The notes under the pieces are model-generated. The model saw nothing but the letters and a program-made list of their open reading frames with translations, had not been told where the DNA came from and searched no databases. From positions 18,212,475-18,276,474 of the forward strand of contig NC_087077.1 of NCBI RefSeq assembly GCF_026151205.1: a stretch of 64,000 nucleotides of DNA, written 5' to 3'. Numbering within the stretch: the first letter of the stretch is position 1; every line of letters begins with the position of its first letter. Both the position numbers and the translations under genes were made by a program. Origin of the DNA: Bolinopsis microptera. Its lineage: Eukaryota > Ctenophora > Tentaculata > Lobata > Bolinopsidae. Shown one piece after another: positions 57,664 through 64,000 of the stretch.

Positions 57664-58423
57664 TAATCGCTGATAACCATATCGATCGACTGGGTGTTGG
57701 AAAAATATCCTTAAGAAAAGGACGAAAAAGGGAAACTTCAAATAACCAGTTGTTCCATATCTGTTTCAAATACTCTGATTACTCTAGCAAGGTTGTCAGG
57801 TTGACTAGGGTTCTTAGTTGTCCGTCAGGCCTAAAAGCAGCACGTATACTTATAGGGTGTTGTGCCTTTGTTACATGGGGCGTTCTTTTGGTGGATATTA
57901 ATTTATTAACACTAGTTTACATAATTAAAGTCTAATAAATTTAAATTAAGTCTTGTATCGTCTTACAACGTCTTACAAGGTCTCATAACGTCTTACAAGG
58001 TCTCACAAGGTCTCATAACGTCTTAGAGCATATTTACTATTTGATTATTCTAGAAAGTTCCAGAATATTCTATAGACTCAACATAAAATATAAAATGTAT
58101 TACAGTACTTACCAAATGGTGTGTGTCGGAGGGAGTTGTATAAGGGCTATCAAACTAAAATTGTTAAGGTGTTGTACAGATTTGGGGGAGATTTGTATTT
58201 CTGAATCGTCCAGTCACCACTTCTTCAGTCAGCGCAATCTCTTTCTCTCTATTTCTATACTGCGGTGAGAGTATCATTAGCACAACAATATAGCCATTAC
58301 AGCTAGTGACAAGTGTATCCTGAACGCAACGAAGCATAAGCGCATTTGAAAAAGTTCATTAAATGAGAATGTGAAAGCTTCTTTATTAACCTACTGTATT
58401 TCATAGTTAAGATGCAATAAGTA
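57664..58423. other. Spacer with a short tandem repeat
   Basis: ACGTCTTACAAGGTCTCATA-type units are repeated at about 57955-58030. Nothing else supportable. Confidence 0.45.
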
Positions 58424-59190
58424 CAGGGTGGGCCAAAAGTCAGTGTGCAAACGTTGGGTCTTATACCTCCACCGTGTTTTATATTTGAGAGCTGTTGCTT
58501 TGCAGATGGCATACTGTACTTACTGGTTCGAGGATTCCGTCGTCAAAATTTGAAAATTCGAATATTTTAGACCACGCCCATTCAATATTAAAACACCTAT
58601 ATTGTTTTCTCTGAACATGCTGAACGCCTAATGTTTTCAGAGACGGTAGATTATCAAATGTTGCATATGATCTGAAAACATGAGGCAAAACGGATTAGAA
58701 ATGACGAAGTTATCAAGCATTTTGTGTATCTCGTTAACAAAATTGACTGGGTGATTATGTGACACCGTGACACGACACCTTAATTGGGCACCCTTAACAA
58801 TTCCCATAATGTTTAACGGGGTAGTTAACGGGGTCACCTTATCAGGTGATTACGTAAACCAATCACCTGATCACACGTAATGAATAAACTCGTTATGCTT
58901 CATATCTCGGTCATTTGAGAAGCTACAGTTCTAATTCTTTCAGGACAAACGTAATTCGAATGGCCAAACACAATTCAATAACATTTAGCTTGGTCCGACT
59001 ATCCAAACTATCAAATAAATGTGAAAATGAACCTCCATTTGAAAAAAATGAACGCGAATATTTTTCGAGTTGACAAATTCCTCGAACCAGTGGTGGTACC
59101 AAGTCATACCAGAAGGAAGTATTTCAATTGGGCACTCAGTGACTGAGCTATTAAGGCCAACGTTTGCACACTGACTTTTGGCCCACCCTG
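58424..59190. mobile_element. MITE, CAGGGTGGGCC ends, TA TSD
   Basis: 767 bp. Inverted ends of about 34 bp starting CAGGGTGGGCCAAAAGTCAG; TA at 58422-58423 and 59191-59192. Shares only the first 12 or so bases with 20148-20957, so the two are different members of a Tc1/mariner-like group. No transposase frame. Confidence 0.88.
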
Positions 59191-59194
59191 TATT

Positions 59195-60000
59195 ATAAGT
59201 GTGGCTTGTCTCAGAATAAATCTATCAAAAGATAACTATTACTGATTAGAACAAAAACAACACAGTGCTTGGTCGTTGTTTTGAAGTTTGAAAGCAGTGC
59301 ATGTGGCCTTCTATCAAGAACACGGAATTATATAAATATAAGAAAGACTATAGATAATATTAAAGATCAATAGGCCTAGTTCTTTGAAATACAATACCTC
59401 GTACAGCTGGAGACCAACAATAAGGAAAACAAAATTTAAGGGAAACAAAATTGAAATTTTGTTGCCATTACAATGAATAATAATATTATAATAAAACCAA
59501 GTAAACAGGGAGAGATATAGATAAAGAGGGGGAGAAAATATTATACAGAATGATAATTTGTATTGTGAACCAACCTGAGTTGATGAGGAATCCATCCCTC
59601 CGTCGCTTTTGAAATTATTGAATTCATCATTACACTCATCTGAATAAAGGTCATGTTAATTATCAACTACAAATTAGCCAGTATTAATTTAGCCAGATGC
59701 TTAGCAATGCACATAAATATGTGGACGGTGCATTCTTGGAATTTGTACAGCCTTACAATGAAAATAATATCAGATCAGTTGCAACTTGCAGTAGTACTTA
59801 GATCGAATCCAAATAAAATCATTGCATAAAGTGGACACTTTTTATGCACCATTATTTGTGGAAAAAAATATTTGGACTATTTATATGTGCACTTTATTTT
59901 TATTGATAGCCAGGCATAATGACAAGCTTGTATCTAAAAAGCTAAAAACATGATCAATGATCTGGCATACAGCGTGTGGTCAAGCTCAACTAACAGTGCT
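59195..60000. other. No feature seen
   Basis: AT-rich spacer, no recognisable frame or repeat boundaries. Confidence 0.45.
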
Positions 60001-60004
60001 TTAA

Positions 60005-60724
60005 GGGGGCAGGGGGGGGGGTCTTCATGAAAATTCTCTCAAAGTTAACTTTATAGTTGTTTCTGATAGAGTGGAGTAATATCTATCAGCTGTTTTTGGT
60101 CCCATGGAAAAATATTGTTCCTAGCCGAAATTATTGTCAAAGGTCAGCGGTTGTGTGTAATTGTATTGCGCGAGCGATTTTCAATCGCTCGCCCTGAAAA
60201 TCGAGTCTAAAAATCTATCTTCTCCTGAATTCTTTAAGCAATCACCTTGAAAATTTTGGGATATGTTCTAAGGACCATTCAAAAGATTCTGTTCTATCAG
60301 AATTTTAAGATAGGCCTTAGAAAATTCGATTTTGACTTGGACTTCGTTTTTTGAAGATTTTTTCGGTCCAAGACTTTCAAAATCGAATGAAAAACTTTCT
60401 AAGGCCTATCTTAAAATTCTGATATAGAACAGAATCTTCTAAATGGTCCTAAGAACATATCCTGAAAATTTCAAGGTGATCGCTCAAAAATGTAGGAGAA
60501 GATATAGATTTTTAGACTCAATTTTCAGGACGTGCGATTGAAAATCGCTCGTGCAATACAATTACACATAAGCGCTGACCTTTGACCAGCAATAATAATA
60601 TTGTTCAGCTAAGAACAATATTTTTACATGGAACCAAAAGCAGCAGATAGATATCACTCCCCTCTATCAGAAACAACTATAAAATCAATTTAGAGAGAAA
60701 TTTCATAAAGACACTCCTGCCCCC
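60005..60724. mobile_element. TTAA-flanked palindromic MITE (piggyBac-like)
   Basis: 720 bp, almost a single palindrome with arms of about 350 bp meeting near 60355. Ends GGGGGCAG...CTGCCCCC with TTAA on both sides (60001-60004, 60725-60728). Arms contain GAGCGATTTTCAATCGCTCG-type sub-palindromes. Non-coding. Confidence 0.85.
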
Positions 60725-60728
60725 TTAA

Positions 60729-61259
60729 GTTTTCATCATTGGGTGCATTGCGTTATGTAACCTTACAGGTGTCCAGCTTAAGATTGGGAATTGAGATAAT
60801 TAATCATCTAAGAAAAAAAAGTGATCTAACTTACCACATGCAGAATTCATGACCAAATCAACTTTTGATATTATACAATTATTCAATCTTTCATGGACAG
60901 TATGTAGTATCTGTACAGCCCTACAACCAAGACTTGTATTGATTGTAGAATGTAGATACTGCCCATCATGAATAATAGTAGTACCTTAATTCCCAAAAAT
61001 TTGGGCGACAAAAAATTTGAGCGGGCCTCTCGCCCAAATTTTTTGCAGACCAAATTAATTGCATAAATCTTTTCCGTCTGCTAAATTTTTTGCTAACCAA
61101 ACTTTTGGCATTTGGCATGTGGCCCTGAAATCTATAGAAAGATGGCTTTTTCTTCATATCCAAGTGAAATAATATTTGAAATTTTAGTTTTTTAATCTGT
61201 CATTCATGGCTTGACCAAGTTTTTTTTTTTTATTTGAAAATTCAATTAATCATTATATA
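60729..61259. other. No gene; possible relic
   Basis: A stretch of CGCCCAAATTTTTTG words in both orientations lies at about 60995-61090. It is reminiscent of the arms of 5167-6209 but too short to assign. Confidence 0.35.
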
Positions 61260-61463
61260 TATAAATCAAGCGTTACATTTCAGCCATGCAAAATTACAAT
61301 GACATATGTTGATATACTAAATGATAAATGGTACTGCAATATAAGTTGCTTAATGTTTGGCCGGATGACAACTAACGAGAAAAATAAACTTGATTATATA
61401 ATAATTAATTCGGCTGAACCAACACATAGCAAGAGCCACATTAACGTTGGGGCCGTCTACCAA
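61260..61463 (-). repeat. About 205-bp dispersed repeat, copy 2
   Basis: Inverted partner of 51298-51506, lying just beyond the 3' end of the last LINE. Confidence 0.85.
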
Positions 61464-61642
61464 ATTTGAATGACAAACATTAACAAGAAATCAAACATAT
61501 CATAAATAATTATAAGGATTTTGTTCATTACAATTCCGTCACAACTGATAAAGAATAAAGAAAAGGACAAGCAGATAGGAAATTGGACGGACAGAATTGT
61601 AACCAACAAAAACAAATTTCTGAGACTCATAAGACTGATGAG

Positions 61643-63883
61643 CTAATCTGGCCAGACTGTATCGGCAGCCCAGAGGTACTTGATCAGTTTGGCCTTAAAA
61701 GTAGAAATCCGCTCTGACTGCCGGATACATACTGGTAGACTATTCCATTTCAGCATAGATCTATGAAAAAAGCTATTTCGGAAGGCATCCGAGCAGGGCA
61801 CAGTGGTACTCATGTAAGTTGAAGTATCCGACATATCAATTATTTGAGCATTGTGCCTAGTGTATCGGGTGCCCTCTGGACGGCATAGGACTATATATGT
61901 AGGGAGCGAAACTGGAATTATGCTATTCACTATTTTATAGAAGGTCATAAGATCGTTATAAATAAACTTCTGTTTAACAGGGAGAATATTTAGTTTCTTT
62001 TGCTCTGTAGCAAGTTTATCGTCATTATAACTGGAGTAAGGTTCACCATTGATCCATTTAATAGCCCTCTTTTGGATAGCAACAAACTGTTGAAGATGAG
62101 TTGCACATTGAGGGGACCATATGACAGAACAATGTTCAAATATAGACCTAATTAACGCTAAATAGAACGATCTTTTCTGCCTTTTATCAGTAGTGAAATG
62201 ACATGTTCTCTTAAGTAGTCCAAGTCTAGAGGTAGCTTTGGAAACAAGCGCTTTACATTGTGCACCCCAATTAAACCTGGAGTTAATTGCGACTCCTAAA
62301 TCTGACTGAGAGGGCACAAAGTCAATATCACTTCCAGAAAGTTTATAAAAGAAGGTATTGAATGGCAAGTTATCCAGCACGTTTCTTTGCAGGGACACAG
62401 AGAGGGCTTTGCACTTTTGTGGGTGGAACTTCATTCGATTTCTCACTGACCAATCATATAATCTATTGATGTCATTTTGGATTATGTGATGGTCAGGGTA
62501 ACCAAGAATCTCCCTCCAAATTTTAGTGTCATCTGCATAAAGGGCGATATTGGTGCCTTCAGAGACACAGGAGAACATGTCATTTATAAATATTACAAAC
62601 AATAAAGGGCCAAGTATAGAACCTTGAGGGACACCAGACCGAACTGGTAGAGAAGAAGACGTTTGGCCTCCTATCACTACTTGTTGTTGTCGCCCCTCAA
62701 GATAGGATTTAATAAATTTAAGCATTAGTCCATCGACATTAAAAATATTCTTTAATTTACTTAAAATGAGGTCATGCGAAACGCTATCAAAAGCTTTCGC
62801 AAAATCAAAATATATTATATCAGTCCTGGACCTGTTATTCAATGCAAGTGCAAGATTGTCCGTGAAAGGTATCATTTGGGTTGTGCATGAACGTTCATTA
62901 ACAAAACCGTGTTGGCGGTCATCCAACAGATCAGAACATGCAGCGTATAATGCAGTCTTTATGCACCTTTCAAAGACTTTCATTACAAGAGATGTTAACG
63001 AGATAGGCCTGTAGTTCTCAACCGAAGACTTATCGCCCTTTTTGTGCACTGGTACTACAAGTGCCAGCTTCCAATCAGGGGGTATGCATCCGCTCGAGAA
63101 AGACAGGTTAAATAAAACACTAAGTGGGTATGCAAGGCTTTGGGCACAGTTTTTGAGGACTCTCCCATGGATCCCATCTGGGCCAGGGGCCTTGTTAGGA
63201 TTTAACTTTTTAAGAATCAACAGAACATCTTCTCTACTAAACACAAGACTTGAAAAACAATCATCACGAAAATCTATGTCAATGCCATAATCGCTCTCTT
63301 GAGAAAACTGCTCATAAAAATATTCGTTAAAAAGGGCAGCTTGATCAGATGGATTGTTTCGAAAGCGATTATGATATTTGACGGTTTCCGGGATCCTGGT
63401 TGACTTTGATTTAGATTTAACGTAGGTCCAGAACTTCTTGGAGATAAGAGCATCATCGGAGTCATCCTCAACACTGAGTCTCATTCTTTCGTCCATCAAA
63501 TTTTTAAATTTTGTGCGAAATGCACGAAACTTTTGTTTATGAGACTCAGAGTTGCTCCCCTTATGCCTTATTCTCCATTTCTCCTTATTTCGTAGGAGAC
63601 GATCACATTCGGAGTCATACCATGGGGGCTGGAACTGAGACTTAATGGTCTTTTTAGGGATCCATCGGTCACAGGCTGCACCGAGAACTCCTCTGAATCG
63701 ACTCCAGGCAAGATAAGGATCATTACACTCAAATATACTATCCCAATCGATGCTAAATAACTCAGAATTCAGGCCCCTAAAATTACCTTTACTATAATTA
63801 AAGATCTTTCTTTTAGGCTGCTTAATATACTTGGTCTTAATATCAATGTCAAATGTGATACAAAAGTGGTCGGACATACACAT
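61643..63883 (-). CDS. LINE reverse transcriptase, intact 746-codon frame
   Basis: Starts in the last endonuclease block (SDHFCITFDI). The linker has PPWYDSECDRLLRNKEKWR and FWTYVKSKSKS. RT motifs follow: LNPNKAPGPDGI, PVHKKGDKSSVENYRPISLT, QHGFVNERSCTTQM, IYFDFAKAFDSVSH (catalytic Asp), GVPQGSILGPLLFVIFINDM, ALYADDTKIW (catalytic YADD), LGVAINSRFNW. The thumb/C-terminal part has FEHCSVIWSP, QKRAIKWI, FFHRSMLKWNSLP and TFKAKLIKYL. No frameshift or stop is seen, so the copy is young, but without an endonuclease it should be immobile unless helped in trans. Confidence 0.9.
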   Translation of the reverse strand: MCMSDHFCITFDIDIKTKYIKQPKRKIFNYSKGNFRGLNSELFSIDWDSIFECNDPYLAWSRFRGVLGAACDRWIPKKTIKSQFQPPWYDSECDRLLRNKEKWRIRHKGSNSESHKQKFRAFRTKFKNLMDERMRLSVEDDSDDALISKKFWTYVKSKSKSTRIPETVKYHNRFRNNPSDQAALFNEYFYEQFSQESDYGIDIDFRDDCFSSLVFSREDVLLILKKLNPNKAPGPDGIHGRVLKNCAQSLAYPLSVLFNLSFSSGCIPPDWKLALVVPVHKKGDKSSVENYRPISLTSLVMKVFERCIKTALYAACSDLLDDRQHGFVNERSCTTQMIPFTDNLALALNNRSRTDIIYFDFAKAFDSVSHDLILSKLKNIFNVDGLMLKFIKSYLEGRQQQVVIGGQTSSSLPVRSGVPQGSILGPLLFVIFINDMFSCVSEGTNIALYADDTKIWREILGYPDHHIIQNDINRLYDWSVRNRMKFHPQKCKALSVSLQRNVLDNLPFNTFFYKLSGSDIDFVPSQSDLGVAINSRFNWGAQCKALVSKATSRLGLLKRTCHFTTDKRQKRSFYLALIRSIFEHCSVIWSPQCATHLQQFVAIQKRAIKWINGEPYSSYNDDKLATEQKKLNILPVKQKFIYNDLMTFYKIVNSIIPVSLPTYIVLCRPEGTRYTRHNAQIIDMSDTSTYMSTTVPCSDAFRNSFFHRSMLKWNSLPVCIRQSERISTFKAKLIKYLWAADTVWPD

Positions 63884-63949
63884 TTCGTTTTGATCTAAAA
63901 CTTTAACATTCTTAATAAGGTTTTGAATGTTAGTAAAAAGGCTTATATT
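61643..63949 (-). mobile_element. CR1/Jockey-type LINE, 5'-truncated
   Basis: The minus-strand open frame extends upstream of the first Met (63883) to an in-frame TAA near 63950. It begins in the last part of the endonuclease (NIQNLIKNVKVLDQNE then MSDHF) and continues through a complete RT to the stop at 61643. Most of the endonuclease is missing, so this is a typical 5'-truncated insertion. Confidence 0.88.
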
Positions 63950-64000
63950 TTAAATGAATAGAAATAACTGGAATAGCTAACATCTACTAATAAAACAAAT

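Overview
The window looks like a stretch of an animal (metazoan) nuclear genome. It is AT-rich, has spliced genes with canonical GT-AG introns of up to about 17 kb, and is crowded with non-LTR retrotransposons and small DNA transposons. The voltage-gated K+ channel is clearly Kv-like but diverged from the usual bilaterian Shaker/Shab/Shaw/Shal sequences, so I lean towards an early-branching animal (ctenophore or cnidarian). That placement is only an inference.

Two protein genes can be assembled, both on the minus strand. (1) The 5' part of a Kv channel gene leaves the window at its left edge. Common exons at 1242-1392, 900-1065 and 480-1 encode the T1 tetramerisation domain and S1 to early S4. 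Three possible first coding exons (4493-4322, 10803-10596 and 13987-13759) all end in phase 1, which the common exon accepts; the two distal ones resemble each other. (2) A complete PA-TM-RING-H2 E3 ubiquitin ligase of the RNF13/RNF167/goliath type runs from its start codon at 45920 to its stop at 22734. It has ten coding exons in consistent phase and encodes about 327 residues, with signal peptide, PA domain, one membrane segment, RING-H2 and an EHTPL tail. A weak, unrecognised two-exon coding candidate lies on the plus strand near 57.1-57.3 kb.

The rest is mostly mobile DNA. Three long LINE copies lie on the minus strand. The RTE-like one (about 16.13-19.96 kb) has endonuclease and RT and is broken only by one TGA codon and a 307-bp hAT-type MITE. 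A CR1/Jockey-type copy (47.3-50.7 kb) is split by a 1.27-kb hAT element. A 5'-truncated CR1/Jockey-type copy lies at 61.6-63.95 kb. LINE fragments sit at 41.7-43.3, 51.5-52.1 and 53.24-53.8 kb. A poly(A)-tailed retroposed unit with a 13-bp target duplication lies at 31.65-32.60 kb. Non-autonomous DNA elements can be delimited by their target-site duplications (TSDs): TAA (PIF/Harbinger-like, 4.1 and 4.95 kb), TA (15.1, 20.1, 32.6, 52.4, 58.4 kb), TTAA (23.7 and 60.0 kb) and 8 bp (18.1, 49.1 kb). Two families of very small elements (about 93-118 bp) also carry exact 8-bp duplications.

The least ordinary pieces are the set of in-phase alternative first exons of the Kv gene, the two miniature 8-bp-TSD families, a 22-bp array that flips orientation (8.6-9.07 kb), a foldback built of repeated GGCTACTAGCC words (12.4-13.2 kb), and large inverted-repeat elements with telomere-like tracts (5.2-6.2 kb). 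No CRISPR array, rRNA gene or credible tRNA gene was seen.
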